Shown here: positions 5,710-14,352 of the stretch, in pieces
Layout: every line of letters starts with the position of its first letter
Position numbering within the stretch: position 1 is the first letter of the stretch
Assembly: GCA_947589315.1 (NCBI GenBank)
Contig: CANPZE010000006.1
Span: forward strand, 18,813 to 82,812
Length of the DNA: 64,000 nt
Source of the DNA: an uncultured Lachnospiraceae bacterium
GTDB taxonomy: Bacteria > Bacillota > Clostridia > Lachnospirales > Lachnospiraceae
Reading direction: 5' to 3'
The notes under the pieces: generated by a model
The model's input: the letters and a program-made list of their open reading frames with translations, nothing else
Told to the model about the DNA's origin: nothing
Database searches by the model: none
Program-made: the position numbers and the translations under genes

Positions 5710-7986
5710 ATGAGGAATATTCAGAAGAGGGTGTTGTTACAGATCGCACTGGGCTTCTTGCTTGGGAGAGTGGTACTCTTCGACAGGAATCCGGTGGGAG
5801 CCGCTTATTTTGTCGCCGGCTTTGTGCAGGGAGGGGCGGCGCTTCCGGTAGGGATCGCAGTCTGCCTGGGGATGATCACGGTCCTGCCGGTGGAGGCTGT
5901 GCTGCGTTACAGCCTGTCGATGGTGTCTGTAGGAATAGCCGCAGATCTCCTGCGCCATCGGCAGATCCGGGTAAAAATGGGGCATTGCGCCTTGATCATG
6001 GCTGTGATGCTGGGAGTGTTTTCAGCGATACAGCTGTCAATGATGCCATTTCTGCCCAGAGATATCGTATTCGGGGCCGCAGATATTATATTAGTATTAG
6101 TATTTTCCAGGGTACTATATGAGGGACAGGGATATCTGCTCCATGCCAGGCATCGGCCCATGGATAACGAAGAAATGATCAGCCTGATCATTATAGGGGC
6201 AATGGCTGTGTACGGTCTGCCGGATATCCTTATTGGGGATGTATTTCTGCCAGAGCTGGCCATCTATCTGTTTCTGCCGGTGATCGGATACCAGTATGGC
6301 GCCGGCATGGGAGCCGTGGCAGGGGCGGCAGGGGGGATCCTTCTTGCTTTATTCGGACAGGACAGCGATTGTATCGGAATGCTGTGCCTGCTGGGAATCT
6401 GCGCCGGAATGCTGCGCAGGCAGGGAAAGGTGTGGATGTTGTCTGCGTTTCTGATGACAGCGGTTGCATTGGGGTATATTGTCTGTGGACAGATTCCGGC
6501 AGAGGGAACATTAAAGGCAATTATAATAGACGGCATTGTCCTGCTATTGATTCCTGATCGCTATCTGCGGAAGATACGTTTTCCCCGGGGGCTGTGGGAA
6601 GAAAAGTGGTCCCGGGAGGAGCTTGGGGGATTGATGAAATATAAGCTGGAGGATTACGCCCGCTCCTTTCAGGAACTCTCCAAAGTGATGAGGCGGGAGA
6701 GCAGAAGTAAGGAGGGGATCGATCGGCGGGATATGCGGAGATTGATGCAGGATATGTCAGAGCAGATCTGCGGCCGGTGCGAGCATCGCAACAGCTGTAT
6801 GGGGCAGGCGGCGCTGGGCCGTCCGGAGACATTGGGCAATTTGGCGCTGGCTCAGGAGCAGGGCAGTCTGATCCTGGAACAGATGCCGGCAGAATTTGCC
6901 AGGGAATGTATCCATCCTCAGCGATTTTTGTCAGAGACCAATCAAAATATCCGTATGGCCAGAATGCTTATGGGATTTCAGAACCGCATGGCCCAAAACC
7001 GCCAGGTCATTGCAGGGCAGATGGAGCAGGTAGGGCAGCTGCTGGGGGAGCTGGCAGAGGATATGCTGCATATCCGTCCCGTGTCAGGAGAATTAGAGGA
7101 GGAGATATGCAAGGGATTGTCCTCCATGAATGTTTCTGTAAAGAATCTGGCATTCTATGAGAACAAGGAAGGGCGGATGGAGGTCCATATGCTGGCCGGG
7201 ACAGTGCGGGGGAGACTGGCGACAGCCAAGGAAGCGGCCGGGGTATTGGCAGAGATAACCGGTAAGCCATTTGTCGTCTCTGCGGAATCCCGACATGTAA
7301 TCCCGCATAAAGAAACAAGGCTGGTCTTTCAGGAGGACACCTCTTTTCATGCGGTGACAGGGGTGGCCCGGATTCCCAAAGAGGGAGAAGAGATTTCAGG
7401 AGACACCTTCACCTGTCTTTATCTGCCTAATGGGGAATTGCTTCTGGCCCTGTCGGACGGTATGGGGAGCGGAGAAGAGGCTATGGAGGAAAGCCAGACT
7501 GTCATAGAACTGCTGGAACAGATGACCGAAGCAGGCTTTTCTAAGATAGCGGCTATGAAACTGATTAATTCCCTGTATCTGCCGGAGGACGATAATACAA
7601 GCTATGCTACGGCGGACGTATCGATACTGAATCTTTATGAAGGGACCTGCCAGTTTGTTAAAAATGGCGCCGCAGCCACCTGGATCCGCCATGAGCGAGA
7701 GGTAGAGCGGGTGGAGGGACAATCCCTTCCTGTGGGGATTCTGCAGGAAGCAGAGCCCTATTTTGGAAAAAGCAGGATATCTTCCGGAGATTATGTTATA
7801 ATGATGACAGACGGGGTGTCCGATGCATTTGCCCAGCGGGAAAAGGAATGGGAACAATTTCTCCTGCGGTGCAGGGCGGTTAATCCTCAGGAGATGGCAG
7901 AGCAGATCTTGGAAGAGGCGGTGAGCTGCCAGGACACAGTAAAGGATGACATGAGTGTTATTGTGGCCGGAGTATGGGAACAATAG
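5710..7986 (+). CDS. spoIIE: Stage II sporulation protein E, membrane PP2C-type phosphatase
   Basis: 758 residues, somewhat shorter than the 827 of B. subtilis. The first about 275 residues contain roughly ten hydrophobic segments. A central region (about 290-520) follows, and a C-terminal PPM/PP2C serine phosphatase domain (about 550-756) shows LSDGMGSGEEA, DDNTSYATADVSILN and VIMMTDGVSDA, the metal-binding acidic motifs. SpoIIE dephosphorylates SpoIIAA-P, releasing sigma-F in the forespore, and interacts with FtsZ at the polar septum. Start ATG 5710 has AAAGGAAG about nine bases upstream. The central segment includes Cys pairs (CGRCEHRNSC, residues about 355-365), a pattern I do not associate with the Bacillus protein. 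Followed closely by tilS, as in Bacillus. Confidence 0.95.
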   Translation: MRNIQKRVLLQIALGFLLGRVVLFDRNPVGAAYFVAGFVQGGAALPVGIAVCLGMITVLPVEAVLRYSLSMVSVGIAADLLRHRQIRVKMGHCALIMAVMLGVFSAIQLSMMPFLPRDIVFGAADIILVLVFSRVLYEGQGYLLHARHRPMDNEEMISLIIIGAMAVYGLPDILIGDVFLPELAIYLFLPVIGYQYGAGMGAVAGAAGGILLALFGQDSDCIGMLCLLGICAGMLRRQGKVWMLSAFLMTAVALGYIVCGQIPAEGTLKAIIIDGIVLLLIPDRYLRKIRFPRGLWEEKWSREELGGLMKYKLEDYARSFQELSKVMRRESRSKEGIDRRDMRRLMQDMSEQICGRCEHRNSCMGQAALGRPETLGNLALAQEQGSLILEQMPAEFARECIHPQRFLSETNQNIRMARMLMGFQNRMAQNRQVIAGQMEQVGQLLGELAEDMLHIRPVSGELEEEICKGLSSMNVSVKNLAFYENKEGRMEVHMLAGTVRGRLATAKEAAGVLAEITGKPFVVSAESRHVIPHKETRLVFQEDTSFHAVTGVARIPKEGEEISGDTFTCLYLPNGELLLALSDGMGSGEEAMEESQTVIELLEQMTEAGFSKIAAMKLINSLYLPEDDNTSYATADVSILNLYEGTCQFVKNGAAATWIRHEREVERVEGQSLPVGILQEAEPYFGKSRISSGDYVIMMTDGVSDAFAQREKEWEQFLLRCRAVNPQEMAEQILEEAVSCQDTVKDDMSVIVAGVWEQ

Positions 7987-8024
7987 ACCAGTCAGAGGGG
8001 ATCGCCGACAAAAGAAAGAGAGGT

Positions 8025-9527
8025 ATGGTGGATACAGGATTTTATAATCGGATAAAAACATATTGTATAGAGAATCATATAATAGAAAAACAGGATAGGA
8101 TATTGATCGGCCTGTCTGGCGGGGCGGACTCTGTATTTCTAAGTGTGTTTTTGAAAAGGCTGGCCGGGGAATGGGGACTGTCCCTGGGGGCAGTCCATAT
8201 CAACCATGGCATCCGGGGGGCGGAGGCAGACCGGGATGAGGCGTTCTGTCTCCAGCTGGCAGAAGAATTGGATATTCCCCTGAGCGTTGTCAGGGCAGAT
8301 ATTCCGCAAATAGCCAGGGAGCAAGGGCTGTCCCAGGAAGAGGCAGGAAGAGACCTTCGCTACCAATGGATGGAGAAGCTTCGGCAGGAAGGGGATTATC
8401 ACAAGATTGCTGTAGCCCACCACCGGAATGACCAGGCGGAAACGGTGTTACTTCAGCTGCTGCGGGGAAGCAGCCTTCGGGGGCTTGGGGGGATGCGGCC
8501 TGTGCGGGACAGAGTGATCCGCCCCCTGCTGGAAACTGAACGGGGAGAGTTGGAAGAACAGCTGAGGCAGCAGGGGATTTCCTGGTGCATAGATTCTACC
8601 AATCTCCAGGACGGCTACACCAGAAACCGACTGCGCAACCAGCTATTGCCCTTACTGGAAGAATATGCAGGAGGCCGGGCAGTGGAACACCTGTGCCGTA
8701 CAGCCCGCCTGCTTCAGGAAGATTATGATTATATCCGCTGTGGGATGGAAGAGGCATGGGAAGAACTGATAGAAGTGGGGGAAGCGGGACAGGACCCTGG
8801 AGGAGGAGTCTGGCGGCCGGAGGCGGGCTGCGGCAAAAGGATTGATAGATTCTGCAGGGTCTCCCTGGACGCTTTTCACCGGCTTCCCGTTGCCCTTCAA
8901 AGGGAATTGCTCCTGGAAATGATGGCCTATATTGGAGAAAGCCGGAAGGACTTAGGATTTCGCCATGTAGAAAGTGTGTTGGAATTATCCCGGGGGAATG
9001 CGAATAAGAAGCTGGAGCTGCCCTATCAGATGGCGGCAGGACGGGATTATGATTTTCTGTGGCTGGGGCGCTATCAGGTCATAGAGGAGGAACCCGGGAA
9101 TCCCGGAGATCAGGAGAAATACTGCTGGGATCCCGGAGAGAGCGGAGAGAAGGAGTTTGTCCTTCCGGGAAATGGAGGAAGGGACATTAAGATTGCCTTA
9201 CAATGCGAGGAAGAAGGCGTCTGGGAAAAGGAAGCGCTGAAAAATGACTGTACGAAATGGTTTGATTGTGCTAGAATAAATTGCATGCTGGAATTTCGGT
9301 ATCCAAGGCAGGGGGATTATTTTCAGCTGTCAGAGACAGGTGGGCGCAAGAAGCTCAGCCGTTTTTTGATGGAGGCAAAGATCCTGCCGGAGAGGAGAAA
9401 GAAGGTCTGGGTGCTGGCAGCAGGCAGCCATATCCTCTGGATTCCAGAATTGGGGCGCACCAGCGCCGCATTCTACGTAAATGAGGATACCAGGACAGTA
9501 TTGTGCGCAAGGTACGAGTTGTTGTAA
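8025..9527 (+). CDS. tilS: tRNA(Ile)-lysidine synthase
   Basis: 500 residues from ATG 8025. Converts C34 of tRNA-Ile(CAU) to lysidine using ATP and lysine, so that the tRNA reads AUA. The N-type ATP pyrophosphatase P-loop SGGADS is at residues 31-36; INHGIRGAEADRDE, AHHRNDQAETVLLQLLRG and the TilS-specific R-rich stretch (STNLQDGYTRNRLRN) follow, with the C-terminal tRNA-binding domain ending FPRQGDYFQ-like (RYPRQGDYFQ) and GRTSAAFYV. An in-frame ATG at 7974 inside spoIIE is also possible; 8025 fits the family N-terminus better, although its AGAGAGGT site is very close. Part of spoIIE-tilS-hpt-ftsH synteny. Confidence 0.93.
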   Translation: MVDTGFYNRIKTYCIENHIIEKQDRILIGLSGGADSVFLSVFLKRLAGEWGLSLGAVHINHGIRGAEADRDEAFCLQLAEELDIPLSVVRADIPQIAREQGLSQEEAGRDLRYQWMEKLRQEGDYHKIAVAHHRNDQAETVLLQLLRGSSLRGLGGMRPVRDRVIRPLLETERGELEEQLRQQGISWCIDSTNLQDGYTRNRLRNQLLPLLEEYAGGRAVEHLCRTARLLQEDYDYIRCGMEEAWEELIEVGEAGQDPGGGVWRPEAGCGKRIDRFCRVSLDAFHRLPVALQRELLLEMMAYIGESRKDLGFRHVESVLELSRGNANKKLELPYQMAAGRDYDFLWLGRYQVIEEEPGNPGDQEKYCWDPGESGEKEFVLPGNGGRDIKIALQCEEEGVWEKEALKNDCTKWFDCARINCMLEFRYPRQGDYFQLSETGGRKKLSRFLMEAKILPERRKKVWVLAAGSHILWIPELGRTSAAFYVNEDTRTVLCARYELL

Positions 9528-9542
9528 GAAAAGAGGTTAATT

Positions 9543-10073
9543 GTGAGAGAAATCGTACATGAGATGTATTCGGAGGAACAGGTGGAAGAAAGGATCGATC
9601 AGCTGGCGGAGGAGATCAACCGGGATTATCAGGGAAAGTCCCTGCATCTGATCGGTCTTTTGAAGGGGAGTGTATTTTTCTGCTGTGAGCTGTCCAAGCG
9701 TCTGACCATGCCTGTGACAATGGATTTTATGTCGGTGTCCAGCTATGGAGATAGCACGGTAAGTTCCGGCCGGTTGAATATCAAGAAGGACTTGGATGAA
9801 TCGATAGAAGGTCTGGATTGTATCATTGTGGAAGACATTATCGATTCCGGCAATACGCTGGCCAGGACACAGCAGCTGTTACAGGGCAGACAACCGTCCA
9901 GCCTGAAGATCTGTACGCTGCTGGATAAGCCAGAGAGGCGGGAGACACCGGTGGAGGTGGATTATGTCGGCTTTACATCGCCGGATGAATTTGTGGTGGG
10001 ATATGGATTGGATTATGCCCAGAAGTATCGAAATCTTCCTTATATAGCCACCCTGGAATTTTTGGAAGAATAA
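9543..10073 (+). CDS. hpt: Hypoxanthine phosphoribosyltransferase
   Basis: 176 residues, GTG start with AGAGGTT upstream. Salvages hypoxanthine and guanine to IMP and GMP using PRPP. Motifs: LLKGSVFF (residues about 38-45), MSVSSYGDST, and the PRPP loop VEDIIDSGNTL (about 97-107), ending YRNLPYIATL. Size and layout equal those of B. subtilis HprT (180 aa). In Bacillus, HprT is reported to act with TilS on ftsH expression, and the same tilS-hpt-ftsH order is kept here with only 15 and 18 bases between genes. Confidence 0.95.
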   Translation: MREIVHEMYSEEQVEERIDQLAEEINRDYQGKSLHLIGLLKGSVFFCCELSKRLTMPVTMDFMSVSSYGDSTVSSGRLNIKKDLDESIEGLDCIIVEDIIDSGNTLARTQQLLQGRQPSSLKICTLLDKPERRETPVEVDYVGFTSPDEFVVGYGLDYAQKYRNLPYIATLEFLEE

Positions 10074-10091
10074 AATAGAAGGAGAGAGCAG

Positions 10092-11927
10092 ATGAACAAG
10101 CGGATGAAAACAGGATATGGTTATTATCTTCTGATTCTTATTATCATTGTGGCTGCAGTCTACTTTTCCAGCAGGATCAGCGGCTCGCAGACAAATTACA
10201 ATTTCACCCAATTTCAACAGGATGTACAGAAAGGCAAGATATCCTTTGTGGAAATCCTTCAGAATGAGGAGGTCCCTACCGGCCGGGTCAATGTAACCTT
10301 TGACAGCGGGCAGACTGCCAGCTTTTATGCTACGGATGTGAAAGAGGTAGAGAAGCTGCTCTGTACGGTAGAGGGATTGCAGAACAACTATGTCATGAAG
10401 GATGTTCAGAAGCCTTCCTGGATTTTGACTACTCTTCTTCCCTGTGGGCTGGGGGTTCTGATCATTTTCTTTTTATTCTCCTTCCTGTCGGCGCAATCAC
10501 AGGGGCAGGGAGGCGGCAACGCCAAGATGATGAACTTTGGGAAGAGCCGCGCGCAGCGCATTGATCCCCAGGATCCTCATTCCAAGACCTTTGCAGATGT
10601 TGCCGGGCTGAAGGAGGAGAAAGAGGAGCTTGCGGAGATTGTAGATTTCCTGGCAGATCCGGGAAAGTATACGGAGATTGGCGCCAGGATTCCCAAAGGA
10701 ATTATCCTGGTAGGGCCTCCCGGAACCGGTAAAACCTTATTGGCCAAGGCCATTGCCGGAGAAGCAGGAGTTCCTTTCTTCAGCCTGTCCGGCTCGGACT
10801 TTGTAGAAATGTTTGTAGGTGTGGGCGCTTCCCGGGTAAGAGACATGTTTGCCGAGGCTAAGAAAAGCGCCCCATGTATTGTATTTATCGATGAGATTGA
10901 TGCTGTGGCAAGGCGCAGAGGCTCCGGCCTGGGCGGCGGGCATGATGAGAGGGAGCAGACCTTGAACCAGATGCTGGTGGAAATGGATGGGTTTGGCGTG
11001 AACGAAGGGATCATTGTAATGGCGGCTACGAACCGGGTGGATATTCTGGATCCTGCCATCCTGCGGCCGGGCCGTTTTGACCGGCGGATCTCTGTCGGCC
11101 GGCCGGATGTCCGCGGACGGGAGGAGATCCTTCAAGTCCATGTAAAGGGAAAGCCTCTCAGTGATGACGTAGACCTGAAGCGCGTAGCCCAGACTACAGT
11201 AGGCTTTGCCGGGGCAGATCTGGAGAATTTGGTGAATGAGGCCGCTATTGCCTGCGCTAAGGATGGAAGAAAATGCATCAGCCAGGCAGATATTGACCGT
11301 TCCTTTATTAAAGTCGGTATTGGCGCAGAGAAGAAAAGCCGCGTTATTTCCGAGACAGATAAGAAGATTACAGCATACCATGAAGCGGGGCATGCCATTC
11401 TGTTTCATGTTCTGCCCAAGGTGGGGCCGGTGCATATCATTTCCGTAATCCCTACCGGGGAGGGAGCGGCCGGCTATACTATGCCGGTGCCGGAAAAGGA
11501 TGAAATGCATGTGACCAAAGGCGAGATGCTGCAGCAGATCATGGCTACCCTGGGAGGCCGGATCGCAGAATCCCTGATTTTTGATGACATTACTACGGGA
11601 GCTTCCCAGGATATTAAGCAGGCCACCTCTACAGCCAGGGATATGGTCACGAAATATGGATTTTCCGAGAACGTAGGCATGGTAAATTATGCCGATTCCG
11701 ATGAAGTCTTTGTAGGAAGGGACTACGGCCACACCAGCCGCTCATTCAGCGAAGAGGTAGCAAAGAATATTGATGCAGAGGTAAAGGGGATCATTGATGA
11801 CTGCTACAGGGAGGCGAAAAAGCTTCTGGAGGAGAATATGGAGGTACTCCATAAGACAGCCCGGCTCCTCATTGAAAATGAGAGAGTAACCCGGGAAGAA
11901 TTTGAGGCATTGTTTGACGGGCAATAG
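10092..11927 (+). CDS. ftsH: ATP-dependent zinc metalloprotease FtsH
   Basis: 611 residues. Membrane-anchored AAA protease that degrades misfolded and regulatory membrane proteins. Two membrane segments (about 9-27 and 113-133) flank a small extracytoplasmic domain. AAA module: Walker A GPPGTGKT at 208-215, Walker [12 protein letters not shown], and the second region of homology [20 protein letters not shown]. The protease domain has HEAGH at 430-434 plus a downstream aspartate-containing [12 protein letters not shown]. Start supported by GGAGAGAGCAG. It ends the spoIIE-ftsH block, followed by a strong terminator (11986-12033). Confidence 0.97.
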   Translation: MNKRMKTGYGYYLLILIIIVAAVYFSSRISGSQTNYNFTQFQQDVQKGKISFVEILQNEEVPTGRVNVTFDSGQTASFYATDVKEVEKLLCTVEGLQNNYVMKDVQKPSWILTTLLPCGLGVLIIFFLFSFLSAQSQGQGGGNAKMMNFGKSRAQRIDPQDPHSKTFADVAGLKEEKEELAEIVDFLADPGKYTEIGARIPKGIILVGPPGTGKTLLAKAIAGEAGVPFFSLSGSDFVEMFVGVGASRVRDMFAEAKKSAPCIVFIDEIDAVARRRGSGLGGGHDEREQTLNQMLVEMDGFGVNEGIIVMAATNRVDILDPAILRPGRFDRRISVGRPDVRGREEILQVHVKGKPLSDDVDLKRVAQTTVGFAGADLENLVNEAAIACAKDGRKCISQADIDRSFIKVGIGAEKKSRVISETDKKITAYHEAGHAILFHVLPKVGPVHIISVIPTGEGAAGYTMPVPEKDEMHVTKGEMLQQIMATLGGRIAESLIFDDITTGASQDIKQATSTARDMVTKYGFSENVGMVNYADSDEVFVGRDYGHTSRSFSEEVAKNIDAEVKGIIDDCYREAKKLLEENMEVLHKTARLLIENERVTREEFEALFDGQ

Positions 11928-11985
11928 ATCCCTAAAGAAGAAATAGATACCCCGATCCATAGGATTACAAAACAAAGATCAAAAA

Positions 11986-12033
11986 ACAGCCGGTTGTTAT
12001 CCATTTTTTTGGAGATAAGCCGGCTGTTTCTCT
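11986..12033 (+). terminator. Intrinsic terminator after ftsH
   Basis: ACAGCCGG (11986-11993) pairs with CCGGCTGT (12020-12027); the stem extends inward through TTATC/GATAA, and TTTCTCT follows. Confidence 0.85.
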
Positions 12034-12038
12034 GATCT

Positions 12039-12100
12039 GGCGGAAAAATGCACAAAAACTTTTTAGAAACAGTAGTAAGTTTATGCACACTTTATCCGCC
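12039..12100. repeat. Imperfect 62-bp inverted repeat in ftsH/SEC-C gap
   Basis: GGCGGA (12039-12044) is mirrored by TCCGCC (12095-12100). AAACTT/AAGTTT and TGCA blocks also match between the arms, leaving a loop of about 15 bases. No coding frame fits it. A TATACT -10-like hexamer (12109-12114) follows. Confidence 0.45.
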
Positions 12101-12183
12101 GCTACTGCTATACTAATCATCGTAAACCCCAATACATTACATAGTTTTTGCTACACCCCATAAGTAACAAAAATACCTTCTCC

Positions 12184-12220
12184 AAAAGAGGAACTGTTTC
12201 TCAGAAATGGTTCCTCTTTT
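12184..12220. terminator. Strong hairpin, possibly bidirectional terminator of a short transcript
   Basis: AAAAGAGGAAC (12184-12194) pairs with GTTCCTCTTTT (12210-12220), with an inner TTTCT/AGAAA stem and a one-base loop. The T tract continues TTTTACTTTTG. No gene lies between the ftsH terminator and this hairpin, so it may end a small RNA starting near 12120. The whole stretch 11928-12349 (422 bases) has no protein gene that I can see. Confidence 0.6.
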
Positions 12221-12256
12221 ACTTTTGTCTCTAATACTGGACTTCTGGGAAATGAA

Positions 12257-12320
12257 ATGATATACTATCCTAATGATATGCTATCCTAATGATATGCTAT
12301 CATAGTGATATCTCATCATA
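12257..12320 (+). repeat. Four tandem copies of a 16-bp repeat
   Basis: Units start at 12257, 12273, 12289 and 12305. The first three read ATGATATACTATCCTA, ATGATATGCTATCCTA and ATGATATGCTATCATA; the fourth (GTGATATCTCATCATA) is more degenerate. The array ends 29 bases before the ATG of the SEC-C gene, in its presumed promoter region. Confidence 0.85.
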
Positions 12321-12349
12321 AGAAATTACGAAGAAAGGAACAGAAAACT

Positions 12350-12850
12350 ATGGCATTGTTACAGGATTGGAGAGAATATGCATACGGCGTAGATATTAAT
12401 TCAAAGGCAGGAAAGGCGATCTGGGGGAAGTATTTTGCCGAGGAAAAGGCTGTTTATGAGCAGCTCCTGGCCCAGCCGGAGGTAGTCGTGACGGGTACAG
12501 TGAAGGAGCTGGCAGAAAAATATAATATGGAACTGAAGTATATGGTAGGTTTTCTGGATGGGATCAATGAGAGCCTGAAGACTCCCAATCCTATTGAAGA
12601 TATGACAGAGGATACCCAGGTAAGCCTGGATATCGATCTGGAACAGCTGTACTATCATATGGTGGAGGCTAAGGCAGACTGGCTGTATGAACTGCCGGCC
12701 TGGGACGGCCTGCTGACCCAGGAGAGAAGGAAGGAGCTGTATCGGGAGCAGAAAAAGTCTGGCACGGTAGTGAAAGGGAAGAAGGTAGGAAGAAACGATC
12801 CCTGTCCGTGCGGTTCGGGAAGAAAATATAAACAATGCTGTGGAAGGTGA
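12350..12850 (+). CDS. SEC-C motif (zinc-binding) protein, unknown function
   Basis: 166 residues from ATG 12350, with AGAAAGGAAC upstream; an in-frame GTG at 12305 lies inside the tandem repeats and is rejected. The C-terminus is a classic SEC-C motif, [16 protein letters not shown], the zinc-binding tail also found on SecA and on many small cytoplasmic proteins of unknown role. Residues 1-145 form an all-helical, acidic domain (for example [23 protein letters not shown]) common in Lachnospiraceae. It stands alone between the repeat array and a bidirectional terminator. It may associate with ribosomes, SecB or other zinc-tail partners; this is inference only. Confidence 0.8.
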   Translation: MALLQDWREYAYGVDINSKAGKAIWGKYFAEEKAVYEQLLAQPEVVVTGTVKELAEKYNMELKYMVGFLDGINESLKTPNPIEDMTEDTQVSLDIDLEQLYYHMVEAKADWLYELPAWDGLLTQERRKELYREQKKSGTVVKGKKVGRNDPCPCGSGRKYKQCCGR

Positions 12851-12898
12851 CATGCCCGCATGGAACTGGCAGAAAGATAAGATAAAGGCTGATAATGC

Positions 12899-12951
12899 AA
12901 AAAATCATTCTAAAGAGACGGAAAACATCCCTTTAGAATGATTTTGTTTTA
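12899..12951. terminator. Bidirectional terminator between SEC-C gene and veg
   Basis: AAAATCATTCTAAAG (12901-12915) pairs with CTTTAGAATGATTTT (12931-12945). T runs lie on both strands, serving the two converging genes. Confidence 0.88.
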
Positions 12952-13007
12952 TATCCATATTGAGCTGCCCCAGGAGGCATAAGGATTACTGCGAAGTTGA
13001 AGATCAG

Positions 13008-13247
13008 CTAGATTAACTGCATCTGCACATCTTTTGTCAAAACATCCGTATAGCTGAAGGAAACGGTCTGAATCGTATCATCCAGCTTATTCTCGATCTC
13101 TACCAGGAAAATACTGGGATACGTCTTGCTGATCACACCCTCTGTCACATCGATTTTGTGTCTGCCGCGATTGGCCCGGATCTTTACTTTGTTCCCAATA
13201 TTTTTATCTACAGATAATCTTACTTTTCTAATGTCTGCCTGACTCAT
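13008..13247 (-). CDS. veg: Veg protein (DUF1021)
   Basis: 79 residues, with AGGTG just before the ATG. Contains RKVRLSVDKNIGNKVKIRANRGR and YPSIFLVEIENK, the conserved core of Firmicutes Veg. B. subtilis Veg (86 aa) is strongly expressed in vegetative cells and stimulates biofilm matrix genes by antagonising SinR; whether that role applies in Clostridia is unknown. It is monocistronic between a shared terminator and an AT-rich upstream region. Confidence 0.9.
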   Translation of the reverse strand: MSQADIRKVRLSVDKNIGNKVKIRANRGRHKIDVTEGVISKTYPSIFLVEIENKLDDTIQTVSFSYTDVLTKDVQMQLI

Positions 13248-13303
13248 TTTTCACCTATACCTTTCATACGGGATTGTTAAAAATCAAAGTAACGGGGGAA
13301 GAT

Positions 13304-13333
13304 TCTATAACAATCGTTTACATTACATTCCAA
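13304..13333 (-). promoter_or_regulatory. Candidate veg promoter
   Basis: On the minus strand TTGGAA (13333-13328) and TATAGA (13309-13304) are 18 bases apart, about 60 bases before the veg start. Both hexamers are partial matches. Confidence 0.35.
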
Positions 13334-13578
13334 CTTTAGCACGAAAAGGCGAAAAAGTCAATTTTTGCAAGGTTTGGAAGGCTTATCTATTGGTAAAACC
13401 GCTTTAAAAAATGAGAAATAATTTTGTCAGAATTGTAGAAAATTTTAGTTAAGTTTTTTTGAAAAAGGGAAATGAACAGAAGAAAGCTGTCAAAATGCAC
13501 AATGAAAAAATATAAAATATGTGCAAAACAGATAAAAATGAAAAATATTATAAAAAACGCTATATATTGGAGCTGTAA

Positions 13579-13633
13579 TGTCGAAAGTAACAATATTTTG
13601 TAGCTGATATGGACTTCTTGCACCGGGTATGAT
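13579..13633 (+). promoter_or_regulatory. 0A-like box and -10 upstream of the exonuclease gene
   Basis: The gap 13248-13671 is AT-rich and holds no gene that I can see. A perfect 0A-type heptamer TGTCGAA is at 13579-13585, and TATGAT (13628-13633) could be a -10 element without a clear -35. Spo0A control of the downstream gene is possible but weakly supported. Confidence 0.3.
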
Positions 13634-13671
13634 AGAGTAAAAAAAGCTTGCATGGAATGGAGATAGTTGGA

Positions 13672-14352
13672 ATGAATCATATTATGATAGATCTGGAAAT
13701 GAATACGATCCAGCGGAGGATATCGGAAGACAAACGGCTGTCCAGTGAATTGATTGAGATTGGCGCCGTGAAAATGGATGAGAACTATGAGGTGACGGAT
13801 AAATACCAATCCTATGTATCTCCCCAATATGGGGAAATGGATGTGCTGATCACGCAGCTCACCGGTATCACGGATGATATGCTGGAAGGCGCACCCTGCT
13901 TTCAGGAGGCATTGGATGCGTTTGCCCGGTGGATCGGAGAGGAGCCGGCCCGCTTCTATTCCTGGAGTATGGCCGATCTGCGCCAGTTTCAGAACGAAGC
14001 CGCCTTTAAGGGCTATACCGGGGAGATCATTGCCAGGATGGAGAAGAATTGGACGGATTTTCAGCAGGAATACAGCCGCCTTCTGGGAATATCCCGGAAA
14101 ATAAAATTAAATGAGGCAGTAGGGGCAGCAGACTATGAATTTACCGGGGATCAGCATACTGCCCTGGCAGACGCCGTCAATACGGCAGAAATCTTGCGGC
14201 TGTCCAAGGATCCCAAGGAGTTCGAGAGGGTAATGAAACCAGTGTTGGATCTGTTCCGGCCAGAGAAAAAGGAGCAGACGCTTTTGGAAATGCATCCGGA
14301 GTTCTTTGCTGCATTATTGAAGAATCTGCCTGAGAATCAGGAAGAAAGCTAA
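13672..14352 (+). CDS. DEDD-family 3'-5' exonuclease domain protein
   Basis: 226 residues from ATG 13672, with GGAG nine bases upstream; ATG 13657 and TTG 13648 are in-frame alternatives. The Exo I motif is IMIDLEMN (Asp, Glu). The Exo II region has FYSWSMADLRQFQNE with the conserved Asp. Exo III is FTGDQHTALADAVNT, where His and Asp form the DEDDh site. This matches the DnaQ/KapD-like RNase-T fold exonucleases, which trim RNA or DNA 3' ends; the substrate is unknown. The C-terminal about 40 residues lie beyond the nuclease fold. Its stop overlaps that of the converging EamA gene by four bases. Confidence 0.82.
   Translation: MNHIMIDLEMNTIQRRISEDKRLSSELIEIGAVKMDENYEVTDKYQSYVSPQYGEMDVLITQLTGITDDMLEGAPCFQEALDAFARWIGEEPARFYSWSMADLRQFQNEAAFKGYTGEIIARMEKNWTDFQQEYSRLLGISRKIKLNEAVGAADYEFTGDQHTALADAVNTAEILRLSKDPKEFERVMKPVLDLFRPEKKEQTLLEMHPEFFAALLKNLPENQEES

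Noticed and set aside
5622..6122. Plus-strand frame of 166 codons overlapping the spoIIE start
   Set aside because: It overlaps the membrane part of spoIIE in another frame, has Arg/Gly-rich out-of-frame composition and no family signal. The spoIIE frame has the ribosome site and conserved domains.
7396..8061. Minus-strand frame of 221 codons opposite the spoIIE phosphatase domain
   Set aside because: The sense strand encodes a clear PP2C domain; the antisense frame lacks start signals and homology.
10737..11732. Minus-strand frame of 331 codons opposite ftsH
   Set aside because: It is antisense to the conserved AAA and protease domains of FtsH, with no family resemblance; treated as a shadow frame.
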